This document shows, piece after piece, positions 11,616-22,520 of a DNA stretch of 64,000 nt (position 1 is the stretch's first letter; each line of letters begins with the position of its first letter). This DNA is from Hofstenia miamia (lineage: Eukaryota > Xenacoelomorpha > Acoela). Location of the stretch: the NCBI GenBank assembly GCA_004352715.1, contig SCFE01000018.1, positions 417,033 to 481,032 of the forward strand, read 5' to 3'. The position numbers and the translations under genes were made by a program. The notes under the pieces were generated by a model, which saw only the letters and a list, made by a program, of their open reading frames with translations, was not told the origin of the DNA and searched no databases.

Positions 11616-11918
11616 TTACTGTACGCTCTCTGAGGAGATATCTATCTGCCTCATCCGTAAAGGTAATCTGCTATTGCTCGGTTCACAGTCCATAGGCTGT
11701 GAACCTATGCCACTGGTGTCAACTGAGTTGCCCTTGAATTGGCTGTCAGTTACAACCTGTGGTACTTGACCAGCCGTGGTTCCGGTGGAGATACCTTCAG
11801 CCTTGAATCGCTTCCGGATCTCCACAGTTCTTCCACCACTCACACCTTCCCCTGGAACTCCGGTTGTTTCACCGCCCTCGAATTGGTGAAGTGATCCCCT
11901 GGAAGGAAAGTTAAGCTG
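11616..11918 (-). pseudogene. N-terminal part of the unidentified retroelement ORF, fragment
   Basis: A Gly, Ser and Thr-rich open frame extends from the gap edge to a stop at 11616. It contains SGGRTVEIRKRFKAEG and then a low-complexity region. It lies immediately upstream of the ORF at 10934-11605 in another frame, so the two are probably one broken gene. Confidence 0.35.
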
Positions 11919-12685
11919 NNNNNNNNNNNNNNNNNNNNNNNNNNNNNNNNNNNNNNNNNNNNNNNNNNNNNNNNNNNNNNNNNNNNNNNNNNNNNNNNNN
12001 NNNNNNNNNNNNNNNNNNNNNNNNNNNNNNNNNNNNNNNNNNNNNNNNNNNNNNNNNNNNNNNNNNNNNNNNNNNNNNNNNNNNNNNNNNNNNNNNNNNN
12101 NNNNNNNNNNNNNNNNNNNNNNNNNNNNNNNNNNNNNNNNNNNNNNNNNNNNNNNNNNNNNNNNNNNNNNNNNNNNNNNNNNNNNNNNNNNNNNNNNNNN
12201 NNNNNNNNNNNNNNNNNNNNNNNNNNNNNNNNNNNNNNNNNNNNNNNNNNNNNNNNNNNNNNNNNNNNNNNNNNNNNNNNNNNNNNNNNNNNNNNNNNNN
12301 NNNNNNNNNNNNNNNNNNNNNNNNNNNNNNNNNNNNNNNNNNNNNNNNNNNNNNNNNNNNNNNNNNNNNNNNNNNNNNNNNNNNNNNNNNNNNNNNNNNN
12401 NNNNNNNNNNNNNNNNNNNNNNNNNNNNNNNNNNNNNNNNNNNNNNNNNNNNNNNNNNNNNNNNNNNNNNNNNNNNNNNNNNNNNNNNNNNNNNNNNNNN
12501 NNNNNNNNNNNNNNNNNNNNNNNNNNNNNNNNNNNNNNNNNNNNNNNNNNNNNNNNNNNNNNNNNNNNNNNNNNNNNNNNNNNNNNNNNNNNNNNNNNNN
12601 NNNNNNNNNNNNNNNNNNNNNNNNNNNNNNNNNNNNNNNNNNNNNNNNNNNNNNNNNNNNNNNNNNNNNNNNNNNNNNNNNNNNN
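11919..12685. other. assembly gap, 767 N
   Basis: It separates the RNase H region from the unidentified ORFs. The integrase of the element, if present, would be expected here. Confidence 0.98.
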
Positions 12686-13353
12686 TTCTTGTCTACATTG
12701 ATCTCTGGTAGCTCGTCATACTGGTTATGTGGTAGAAACTGGAATTGCTGCTTTTCTCAATCTATCTTTTCTGCGTCTCTTTGGTACTCTGGTAATGACG
12801 TCCAAAAGTCTGCATTGCTGTGTAAGGTGCCCTTTCAATGCTCTATTGTGAATGTGAATTCGTTAAGATATTCTATCCATTGGGATACGATGCCTGATTT
12901 ATCTCCTGAGAATTTTTTTAGCCATGTGAGGCCACTGTTGTTGGTATGTACTCGGAACTCTTTTCCAATCAAAAAGTGTCTGAACTTTCTGATGCTTTTG
13001 ACTAGGGCTAGCATTTCCACTTTGGTTGAGCCGTAATTCTTCTCGCTTGTTCGTAGTTTATGGCTGAAAAATTGCATCAGTACCTCTTTCCCATTTTTCA
13101 TCTGTCCTAGCATTGCTCCTATGGCTACCTTGCTTGCATCACAGTCTAATATGAATGGTTCGTTATAGTCTGGTGTATTGAGTGATTGCAGTTTTGCTAG
13201 TTCTTCCTTAATATTATCCAGTTCCTCCTGCTCCTGCCATGTTCATACGAATGGTACCGATTTTCTCATGAGTTTCGTCATCTTCGCGGTTTTCCCTGTG
13301 ATGTTGGGGATGAATGTGCCGTAATAGTTAAAAAAACCCATTATTCTTTGGAT
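12686..13353 (-). pseudogene. RT connection and RNase H of Ty3/gypsy element
   Basis: Reading down from 13353, the frame starts in the RT connection (IMGFFNYYGTFIPNITGK), reaches the RNase H domain (ILDCDASKVAIGAM, KVEMLALVKSIRKFRHFLIG) and ends in the linker that precedes integrase. It aligns along its length with the second element at 56407-57300. Two in-frame stops lie in the linker and one near 13243. The third RNase H Asp, in the TDN motif, reads TNN here (about 12940). The fingers and palm of RT, including the YIDD box, are missing: the frame passes from protease directly to the connection at a single N at 13354. Confidence 0.8.
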
Positions 13354-13354
13354 N

Positions 13355-13945
13355 CATTACGTCAGCTGTGATCACTTCCTCTGTTCTGATCTCATACATT
13401 TTCCATTGATGCAAATGTATGTCTTCCTGCAATTTGAACATGATTGTTTTGTCTTTGCCCTGTTCTTCTTCAATCTCGATCTCTTCCTCTTTGACTTTAA
13501 TGGTTCTATCTGCATAGTTGATAACACATTTGTTTTTTATGAGGAAGTCGTCTCCCAAAATTATCTCATATGGTANTCTATCGTTCTTCCTAAGAAGATG
13601 ATTTTCTCCTTTAAGATTTCACATTTGTTGCCATTTATTCAGAGTCCTNNNNNNNNNNNNCATGTTATTGTGTGTATCCACTACTACTAGTGATTGTTCG
13701 AATGTAGTGTTCACCACTCTTAGCTGCACCGCTTCCAATATTCCCTTGGTATCGATATATTCGCCAGATGCATTGATGAGTCTTTTGTTACACTTGGTGA
13801 GATCCTCTCTTGAGAACCCTAACTTTGTTGTGCAGTCGTCCATAATTATTGAAGTTGCTACTCCTGTATCAATGGTTGCTTTTATCATTATTCCATTAAC
13901 TGATATTGTCATTGTGTTCACCATATCCATGTTCGCCATAATCAT
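13355..13945 (-). pseudogene. retropepsin-type aspartic protease of the LTR element
   Basis: The fragment at 13945-13661 contains the active-site block IKATIDTGVATSIIMDD, with the catalytic DTG preserved, followed by INASGEYIDTKG. After 12 N (13649-13660) it resumes with the flap-distal part and LGDDFLIKNKCVINYADRTI at 13560-13500, the usual C-terminal block of these proteases. It lies between gag (CCHC) and the RNase H fragment, as expected. The product would cut the Gag-Pol precursor inside the particle. Confidence 0.8.
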
Positions 13946-13980
13946 TACTGCTGCGCGGTTTTTAGGAGTTGGTGCTCCAC

Positions 13981-14326
13981 TTAGTTTTCCAATTCCTCCT
14001 CAGTTTGGGGTTCTTCGTTTGTTTCTCCCTCCAATTCTATTAAGTCTTCTTCTTCGAAGTACCCTTGTTCTTCCCCAATCATGTTTATTTGTTTGTGGCA
14101 CTCGTCTCTTTTATGTCCTTTCTTTCCGCAATTATAACATTTAACGTCTTTTTCATGAACCTTCTTCGTTTTTCCGTCTCTGGTTTTTACTCTTATCGTT
14201 TTTTCCTGTTTGTCTGTCTCGTACGTTTTCATTGTGGTTTTTGGTTTAAGGTTGCTCCTCCACATTGGCGTTTCTCTATGCCAAGCTGCCTTTTCGTTTA
14301 TTCTCGCATTGTTTTCAATCGTAGCT
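13981..14326 (-). pseudogene. gag nucleocapsid with CCHC knuckle
   Basis: The frame enters from the gap at 14326 and ends at 13981. It carries one Cys-x2-Cys-x4-His-x4-Cys knuckle (CYNCGKKGHKRDEC), preceded by Lys/Arg-rich sequence and followed by a very acidic tail (many Glu). The knuckle binds the element's RNA. The segment 14217-14326 is about 90% identical to 14757-14866 on the other side of the gap, so one of the two is probably a second copy or haplotype. Confidence 0.8.
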
Positions 14327-14694
14327 NNNNNNNNNNNNNNNNNNNNNNNNNNNNNNNNNNNNNNNNNNNNNNNNNNNNNNNNNNNNNNNNNNNNNNNNNN
14401 NNNNNNNNNNNNNNNNNNNNNNNNNNNNNNNNNNNNNNNNNNNNNNNNNNNNNNNNNNNNNNNNNNNNNNNNNNNNNNNNNNNNNNNNNNNNNNNNNNNN
14501 NNNNNNNNNNNNNNNNNNNNNNNNNNNNNNNNNNNNNNNNNNNNNNNNNNNNNNNNNNNNNNNNNNNNNNNNNNNNNNNNNNNNNNNNNNNNNNNNNNNN
14601 NNNNNNNNNNNNNNNNNNNNNNNNNNNNNNNNNNNNNNNNNNNNNNNNNNNNNNNNNNNNNNNNNNNNNNNNNNNNNNNNNNNNNNNNNNNNNN
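14327..14694. other. assembly gap, 368 N, between two copies of the same gag segment
   Basis: The sequences left and right of this gap are diverged copies of one gag segment, so the gap probably joins two alleles or two elements rather than marking missing bases of a single element. Confidence 0.7.
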
Positions 14695-15645
14695 TCTTGT
14701 CTGTTGTACTCTCGCCATCCGTACTGTTTGGTCAATCTGTTTTTGTAAATGCTTGTTGTCTCATATGTTTTCATTGTGTTTTTCGGTTTAAGATTGCTCC
14801 TCCACGTTGGTGTTTCTCTATGCCAAGCTGCCTTTTCGTTTATTCTCACATTGTTTTTGATCATAGCTTGTATATCCACTGCTTTTCTGATCATCTTCTC
14901 CAATTTGTTGTCTACATTGCACTTAATTTCGAATTGTGCTCTTATATTGTTGGGCATCCCTTTACAAATGTGCGAAAAGAGATCATATTTTGAATATTGG
15001 TTCTCTCTTGAGCTGAGTGTGACCAGCCTCTCGACCTGTTGTATGTAATTGCGGACGTCATCTGTCTTCTTCATCTTCATTCCATTTAAAATTATTCTGT
15101 ATTGATTCTTGAAACTTTCGTTTCCGTAATATTCTATGAAGTCGCCAATTAACAATTCATAGTCTGTTTTTGTTTCTGGGTCTAACAGCAGGTAATGTTG
15201 TGCTGCTGCTCCCATCAGATATAGGGGGAATCTCGCTGCTGCTGAATGTTGGCTCACCTTTCTTTCTGCCATCATTAACTCAAACATCTGGAACCATTCC
15301 CTGAAAGTTGGGTTGTAGCTGTCCACTCTACCTTTGAATTTTTTGTAATGTGGCTTTGCACGGGATCATGTTGTTTCCCAGTTCCTGGTTTAGTATTGAT
15401 TTACTATATTTAGGTTTCAAGTTTTTTGTTGTCCCTTCTTCTTTTCGCAATTGCGTGGTTATTGCTTTCATGATCTCGTCAATGAATTTCTTCTTTTCTA
15501 CGTCATTCTCGTCTTCTGAAGAATCTTCCGATAGGTGGTCATGGGGTGGCAAAGCTTGTAGTTTGCGTTCTTTTCTACCTATGAGCTGAAAGTTGTGGGA
15601 CTGTATTCTGTCTTGTTCTTCTTTGGTTAGCTGTAATAGTCTCAA
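14695..15645 (-). pseudogene. gag capsid region of the LTR element
   Basis: The main frame (15326-14695) opens with NPTFREWFQMFELMMAERK and contains the Ty3/gypsy capsid-type helices: AAARFPLYLMGAAAQHYLLL, an LNGMKMKKTDDVRNYIQQVE block and LFSHICKGMPNNIRAQFE. The upstream frame (15645-15328) is polar with an acidic Ser-rich stretch and a terminal basic block. It connects by a frameshift near 15328. The same order of blocks occurs in the second element (59096-60380), which supports the call. Gag forms the particle. Confidence 0.75.
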
Positions 15646-16275
15646 TTTGTCTTTTAATTGAGCTATTTCCTCTTGCCTCAGATCTTTATCTTCGATTAGT
15701 CATCTGTTCTCTACTTCCAGAAAGTCCTGTTGTGATTGTACTAGCTGTTCATTCTTGCTTGTTTTGAGTTGAATTATTTTACTCTTAAGTTGTGATATCT
15801 CTGCAGCTTGTATATCATTGTCTTGTATTAGCTGCTGGTTTGTTATTTCTAATACATTGTTCTTTTCTTGCAGAAGCTGATTTTGTTCCAGAAATCTGCT
15901 GTTTGATTCTGTTTTTTGAGTGCCTTGATCTCGTTTTGGAACACTTCACTTTGCTCGATTAGTCTGGTATCCATATCGACTTGGATGTTCCTGATTGTTT
16001 CCACACTCGCCAGCTCAATGTCTTCTATCCTTTTTGTTAGTAGACCAATTTCTTCTCGTAATAATTTCTCAGTTTTATTATTTTTTCTCAGAATTTCCAT
16101 AATTTCTGGGGTTCCTGGTTCAGAAGAGGATTCCTGTCTTATTGACTCTGGGGTTTGGGTTGCTTCAGAATTCCTTGGGTATGATGATGATCATGTCGCC
16201 ATAGGGGTGGTGGTTTTCAGTATCGCTTTCTTTGCGCTTCCTCTCTTACTTTTGTTGTTTGTCATTGTTTCTTGA
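15646..16275 (-). pseudogene. N-terminal coiled-coil segment of Gag
   Basis: A strongly heptad-like frame runs from about 16275 through an in-frame TGA near 16195, then IEDIELASVETIRNIQVDMD, and continues in other frames to 15650 as a Gln, Asn and Leu-rich repeat. Upstream lies a basic start (about 16268) followed by a Ser, Pro and Thr-rich stretch. A comparable coiled coil (repeated LQNQV units) opens the Gag of the second element. Frameshifts and stops show that it is inactive. Confidence 0.6.
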
Positions 16276-16471
16276 TGTCGTAGTGGCTTTCCAGTTCGGT
16301 TACGATTCAAGAGTCCAGTTTGCACTTGTTGTGGTTAAGGTTTTCTGCCTTTGCTGACTTTGTATTTCCGTTCACTGCTCTGTTGCTTCCTTTTCCCTTT
16401 TCCTTTGAGTTGTTTCAGAGTTTTGAAAGAGTATCACTGTGTGTTTCCTCTCCGTTGACTTTGTTCTTATT

Positions 16472-16485
16472 TGTCATGGTCGCCA
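16472..16485 (-). other. primer binding site, tRNA-Arg type
   Basis: Directly after the LTR end on the minus strand the sequence reads TGGCGACCATGACA. It starts with TGG, the complement of a tRNA CCA end, and resembles the tRNA-Arg primer site known from 412/mdg1-type elements. It overlaps an ATG that opens a 20-codon frame. Confidence 0.6.
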
Positions 16486-17240
16486 TGTAACATCCTCCAC
16501 CTGGCCTATTTGCACCGTGTATTATTGCTAGTAATCACTACTCAGTAAATTGCGGGTGAGGAGTTACTACATTAATGAATCGCCAAGTCTTTCCTCTTTA
16601 CTTAACTAGCTAGGTTAATTGAGTACTAATCATCACTATTTAGGTGACGAAGCCGTGTGACGTTTCCTCTTCAAATCATCTGTGGGCTACTGCCCGAAGC
16701 TGATCTCCACATCACAGTTCCTCTCCTTCATGAACAATTGACTGAATCCACTGCACCATCTCAGCTCAAGGATGACTAATTATGTGTACCTTATTTTAGC
16801 TCAGTGCGTGTACTCATGTCAAGTTGTAACTGACTTAAACTCAATTTTGTAAAGTGTTTGTTGGTTTGATTAAGTAAAGCAACCAGGCATTGACACTAAC
16901 TGCATTTAGATAATATTAAGGTAGCCATTACCGTAAAACTACTGGCTTAGTAATTTAAGTAATAGATTGCAGTTTCCTATACTTACATTTAATAACAATA
17001 CATGTAAAGTCATTTATTTGGTCGATTATAGTCAAGTCTCCTACAATTAGTAATAAATATAAATTCCTAATGTTCGACTATCCAGTCGTTTCGAGCATCT
17101 ATTATTTCATACATGTATAGATCGATAGTCAGACTAAGCAAGAATCGAAAAACTCCTAACCGTAACATAAGTGCGGTTTCATGACTGGCACAAGGACCCT
17201 TCGAATTGATCCCGTGATGGAATCCAGCCACTACTCGACA
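16486..17240 (-). repeat. 5' LTR of the gypsy-type element, 755 bp
   Basis: On the minus strand it begins TGTCGAGTAGTGG at 17240 and ends GGAGGATGTTACA at 16486, with canonical TG...CA ends. It is followed directly by the primer site. Two related LTRs occur in the window: 62297-62617 (same orientation, cut by a gap) and 53022-54080 (opposite orientation). The shared blocks include TAGCCATTACC, AACTGACT..AAACTCAATTT and the terminal GATG(T/C)TACA. Confidence 0.85.
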
Positions 17241-18840
17241 CAACTTGCTTAGCTGAACATTTTATTAAATATCAAACCAGATAAATGAAGAATGAAAATA
17301 AAATAAACTCTGAAGAATTTATTGTTCATCAAATTTCTCTTAAATTCTAAGCTATTTATTTAAAAATTGTAAAGTACCTGCTGATTTTGAATTTCAAATA
17401 AATCTTCTGCCAATATGGCTGTTCTTACGTAAGCATAATTTTGCTTGTTACAATTGGTCAAAAATTACTTAATCAGCTACAGTAATTTTCTTAGAGTGTG
17501 CAATATTGTGACTTAGTTGCATCTTACAAAATAAATAAGATAATTAACTAAATTTTACAATCATAATTCTGATCACTATTAATCATTCGACGTTAATCTT
17601 TGTTTGCAGCTAAGTTCTTTTGGATGATGCTACACTAACTACAAGCATTGTAGCATTTCTCCTTGAGATTTAAAGTAAATAGTGAAAATTATGTCTCAAC
17701 ATTGACCTATTCCTCTTTCTGCAATCCCAAATCTAATTAAAAAATAACTAGGCCATTCTTGGCGTCCATTTCTTAACAATATCTATGACAAATCATTGGT
17801 GGCCAAATTCTTTTTTCCAGTACTTTATTACAAATGTAGCTTACGTAAGTGTCAATTCTCATAATTAGCATTTAATAGATATTATATCTTGTATAATGCT
17901 TTATTTGAATGTATTAAAGGTCCTGCAAAGGAAAAACTTACCAATCTATTAAATTCATTTACAAATTTTGAATTTTTTATTAACACATTTGAAATATCAA
18001 ATCAATCCAAAGTCAAATGCCCCAAATTCTTCAAGCATAAAATCAAAACAGCGCCTTCCCGATAAATGTACCCTAAAAGTTTCACCTACCGCAAAAGTAC
18101 ACAAATCAAAAACATAGTGTGAAGTAGATTATTACAACAGAAATATAGCAAACTAAATGCAAAAGAATGCAAAAAATTAGTAGGCAATGTCGAGAAAATT
18201 ATTAAAAATATTGAAGGTAGTAATTTAATGATTAATCACCTCTCAATTTCAAATAAAAATGACATGCTGCAGTGTCCTAATGATTACAAGACCAAGATTA
18301 TTGAGAAAAACTATAGAAAATTAATAATATTAAGCTAAAATCTTCAAATAAATTCATGCCTAAGATAAAACTTACAAGTATTCCATTGTATGAAGATGTA
18401 GAAGATTTTGATTATTTCAAAAACAAATTATTTGAAGGAAACGATCAATTATTCATTGAAATTAAAGAAGAAGAATATTCATTAATATTTTCATACACCA
18501 ACAAACATTACACTTGCAAAGAAGCGATCTTCAAGGTTTCTCCAAAGCTGAGATCAATGCTTCTAAATAAAAAAATAACATTTGGTTTTACAAAGTTACA
18601 TGTTTGAAATCAATTATACGTCAAAATGTGGTAAATTTGATCACAAAAAAATTCATTTGTAAATGATATTAATAACTGGATGCTTTGCATGAAAAGTCAT
18701 AATTTCATAGAAAAAAACAAAGAGCAGCATTGTTGTACAAACTGTTTTAATTCTAACAATTTTTTGACCTAATAAAAAATTTTGACCTTTCACCTACAAT
18801 TTTTATTTAATTTTGATCTAATTTTTTTACAGTTTCATTT
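17241..18840. other. no clear gene; one 83-codon ORF of doubtful status
   Basis: The sequence is AT-rich. An ATG-started frame at 18356-18607 has 83 codons (MPKIKLTSIPLYEDVEDFDY...) with many charged residues. It matches nothing I recognise and may be a remnant of a retroelement: the preceding 450 bp also look like decayed coding sequence rich in Lys and Asn. I do not call it a gene. Confidence 0.4.
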
Positions 18841-19240
18841 TCAATGACAAACACTTGCTTGTCCTAACTCTTTTACTTTCACTTTCTCAGCATTTGCTAT
18901 CGAGTCCACTTTATTTTGGCAGGTTGATTCACTTGGTAATGGATTGTTGATAGCTTTGAATAAATATTGCATACTTGAAGAACTACAAGCTCTGCAAATT
19001 CTTGCTTGTTGGTAGGCTCGATAAATGTTTGACACAAATTAGACAACTCAAACAACTGATCTTTGTGCTGGCGGGATCTCCTATGACTATTGAAAAAAAA
19101 CTATTCATGGAACCGCACTGTATCCATGCATAAAGCACAATACAATTTGTTGTTTAGGGTCTGCTTAAATTCAGTGGAATGTTGCTGGCATGTACAATCA
19201 ACTTTTGAAGCATCCGATGCCGCTGCTACTTTGCCAATAT
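18841..19240 (-). pseudogene. BED/CGGBP1-like zinc finger fragment, probable hAT relic
   Basis: The minus strand reads LNNKLYCALCMDTVRFHE, one stop (TAG), then FFFNSHRRSRQHKDQLFEL in the same frame. Together they form Cys-x2-Cys followed after about 16 residues by His-x5-His, the spacing of BED-type fingers found in CGGBP1 and hAT transposases. The following 60 residues are open but then broken by stops. No transposase core follows. The call rests on the finger spacing alone. Confidence 0.4.
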
Positions 19241-20055
19241 TGATATCTGAAATAAAATATAACTGAAGATATTGATAAACAATGAACAATAAGAAACACG
19301 AGCATCAATATAAAATAGTCGTGTATGTTTGTAAATGTAGGAATATGATGTCATCCAGTAAACCGCAAACAGTATCACTCACATAATACAGACACTATCG
19401 TGAATGAATAGCGCCCCAAAGTAAATATTATAAGCAAATAGTCTTCTAATATTAGGCCTTTGTCTGGGGTAATTTGACCGTATTATTGAATTTTGACTTT
19501 ATTGACATTTCATGTTAAATTTTGACTTTATATTAACCATATTGACCATATTGACTTTTTGGTCGCCCTACTAAGTATCATTACAACGCAACAAATCATA
19601 ATACATTTAACTAAGAATGCCCTCTATAGAAATAGCAACTACAAACTACAAGATTAAAGAGTAAGTATGATTAAATTAATCCCTAGTAACAATGATATTT
19701 TTTCATTTACGCAATTAAAAAAGGGGTCTTAATAAATTTAACATAAAATACATAAGTATTAACTTTCAAAGTACTACAAACAAATATGATAAATTTTATG
19801 ATCTATTAAACAATTTTGGAATTACAGAAACATGGCTAAAAATAAGGATAAACTATGAACTATGAATAAAAATATATTTTTCAAAAAAAATAGAAAAAAT
19901 CCATTAACAAAAAAAATAAAGAAAAGAAGGTCTTCTCCTATCTGTTAAAACCAAAAGAATGAACAGACATTTATTGTAAAATTCAAAATATACAAGTTTA
20001 TGGGTTGTAGTAAAGATAAATGGATATACCAAGCTAATTAATAATGTCAAAAAGT
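19241..20055. other. no gene seen
   Basis: Apart from short fragments reminiscent of LINE endonuclease near 19800-19990, this AT-rich stretch holds nothing recognisable. Confidence 0.5.
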
Positions 20056-20156
20056 GCTTGATCTCGTTTCTCTCAGGCTCAAATGGTGGACCTGATCAAC
20101 TAAGACCACAATTACTGAAAGTTTGTAACTCAGGAAGGTGCTGGTTTCTTTGAAAA
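20056..20156 (+). pseudogene. short LINE RT scrap (GGPDQLRPQLL block)
   Basis: One frame reads SFLSGSNGGPDQLRPQLLKV before a stop. This matches the GPDG-L-RPQHL block at the start of the RT domain in a family of animal LINEs. Nothing else of the element can be followed. Confidence 0.5.
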
Positions 20157-20384
20157 CCTTTTGTGAAATTAGCAATTTGCTTTATTGTGTATTCAATAAT
20201 GTTTCATTTCATTGCAATCAAACTTTTACTATAAAGCAATTTTAAAAATATAATTGAGATGACTTTTCATTCAACATGTATCTACTTAAAACTACATTTA
20301 CATTCTAGTAAAATAATATGCCCCCTCTAAGCCTTGAAGTTAGTTGCGCCCCTAGGTGATATATTAATGTACAATTTAACTCAA

Positions 20385-22520
20385 TAGTATTTTTCCGAAA
20401 CATCAAATCAGTGACATTATAACTCATTCAATATTAATAGAAATATGAGCAGCTGATTTCAACTTCAGATGAATGGAGAAGTGGAAGGGGGTGAGTAGTT
20501 TGGTTTTGTGCTTGATAATATGCCTTCTAAGTTCCCCTGAAATTTGTAATTCAAGCCTAATAAGGAAACATACAAAATCCAAATGTACTGAAAAATGTGA
20601 TTTACAACGCTTTGCTACATGTGCTAGTGACACACACACACAAAAACACTCCGAAAATATTCTGTGTGTGTTTGAAAACGATTTGCGATATTACACAAAG
20701 GAAGAAAGAGCTGTGAATGACTTTATTGTTGAGAGAAAAATGTTTACAATTACTGCTTTCAGAAAAATCAATAACTATGAATATAATATTTCATTTATTT
20801 TACCTGTTTTTTCGGAAGTGAAATTTCTATATAATGTCACAATCATTGGGGAACCAACGACTATTTATACTGAAAGTGCATTGTTCCAATCAAATTCAGT
20901 TATTCCATTATTCAGGAATATTGTTATCAATTTCAATAACATTACTGAATTTGGTGAACCATTATCTATTGATATTAGCGGGTATATAGTTGTTGATAAG
21001 CAGACAGATACAGCTCGGAGCTGTATAGCCCAAGTAGCAATTCACGGAGCAATTGACTTTTTATCTAATTATGAAATCCACAATAATCAATTACTTATGT
21101 TAATGCCCTACCATCCATTTAAATATATATTTAACCTTATTACTCCTTTTGGTACCAGTGTGTTCAAGGTAACACCAAATGACGATAACAGTAGCACTCT
21201 GCTAATAATGGATGTTCCTACTAACACTACAGTGCCAGGAATAATGAACTTTCAAGCAAACCATACGATAATTTGTGACGCTAATCACTCTTCAGTTGTA
21301 GGGCTACATACTCTGTATTATGAAACCTTTTCTATAATAGAGGCTATAGAAGAAAATGAATATCGAGTGATGTTTAACGCCTTAGAATGTGATTTGTTAC
21401 TTTTTGTGAACTGGTTCTCAAGCTTAGACAAGGTTTGCTATTGTGACATGCAAAAGAACATTTTCTTGATGAGTGGGGTTGTTACAAATTCTGAAAATAT
21501 TATTTCCATCACAAATGAGAGTATGGTTTCAGAAAGGCCAGTGTGCACGTATAAAGCATTCCTTTTCAAAGATGAGTTTTTTTGCTTGGATAATTACGCA
21601 GTCATCCACATTCTATTTATGAATTCTACTGTGATTTTCTTCAAAACTGTTCTCCCATTTGGAACAAATAATTCAATAATTGATCTGAACATATATCCAG
21701 CAACAGAAGACTGTTGATATATACCGCTTTTATGCATCATAGGTCAAGCAAACGTCACCAATATTAAAAATTCAAGTGACCAAATTGTAAGTTTTCACAC
21801 ATTTTCTGAGAATTCTTCTCTTGTTGCATTAAGAATTCTCCTGAAGAATGCTTCTTGCAATGAAAACCTGACGAAGTTTTCAATAATGGCAGAAATTCTA
21901 AACGACAGCAGCCTTGCAAACGTTTCTGCTCATTGTGGAGCTATGTCAAAGAACCGTCGGGGAAACTTACTAATCCATTGCAATGCCTTTAGCTTTGTCC
22001 TGAAACTGAAAAAGTTTGAAGAGTTTTATGTTTATTTTGAATTAGAGCTGTATAGTTTCATGGTATTAATCTCATTCAGATATCCATTCATTGTGTGGGG
22101 GGATTTTGATGGGGATCATATCGTTGATTATTTCCAAGTTATTACTGGACATGGATATTACAATTACAGTTTCTATAGCGAATTTTCTACAATTCAACCC
22201 GGGATAATTAGACAAGGCACTTATTTCTGGTGTGATTTCATCGATACGGTTTTCACAGTGATTGATGTTAATTCAGACGGCTATGACGATATTGTCTGCA
22301 CAACGGCTAACAACATTATCATTGCCTACAACTTAGCAAACCGCTAATTCAGGTAGGATTGATAATTAACACAAACTGCACGCACGATATTTTTTGTTAT
22401 TTTAAGTAACTGATAAAACTGTTTGCTTACATCTTATTTGTTAACCATTCTTCATATTACCTTGGTGTACTGCTTATTTTAATGAGATTCAATTAATATA
22501 TTTATTGCACCATTTCTAGT
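20385..22520 (+). repeat. segmental duplication, copy A
   Basis: About 90 bp upstream of the start, the whole coding region and about 170 bp downstream match 42832-44960 in the same orientation. The flanks are more diverged and carry indels; the coding region has equal length in both copies. The two copies lie 22.4 kb apart. Confidence 0.95.
20473..22347 (+). pseudogene. secreted FG-GAP-type glycoprotein, copy A, one premature TGA
   Basis: This is a colinear copy of the gene at 42920: 1875 bp including the stop, no net indels. It starts with a signal peptide (hydrophobic SLVLCLIICLL). A TGA at 21715-21717 replaces the GGA (Gly) of copy B, leaving 414 codons. The frame then stays open for another 209 codons to the true stop at 22345-22347, keeping both calcium-loop motifs (GDFDGDHIVDYF and DVNSDGYDDIV). 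Truncation at the TGA would remove both. The absence of any other lesion suggests recent inactivation, readthrough, or a sequencing or allelic difference. A short overlapping frame from an ATG 4 bp upstream (9 codons) is conserved in both copies. Function unknown; see copy B. Confidence 0.85.

Larger units (their letters stand above)
10934..17240 (-). mobile_element. Ty3/gypsy-type LTR retrotransposon, decayed and gapped
   Basis: From high to low coordinate the minus strand shows an LTR (17240-16486), a primer binding site, a coiled-coil segment, gag with a CCHC knuckle, aspartic protease, the RT connection with RNase H, a gap, then unknown ORFs. The gag-protease-RNase H order is that of Ty3/gypsy. 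The RT catalytic core is absent, integrase is not seen (it may lie in the gap at 11919-12685), and no 3' LTR is present in the window. Frameshifts and stops occur throughout. Confidence 0.75.

Noticed and set aside
13406-15589. Several plus-strand frames of 79-160 codons rich in Phe, Leu and Ser
   Set aside because: They are antisense shadows of the minus-strand gag and protease; the hydrophobic composition is what the complement of Lys/Glu-rich codons gives.
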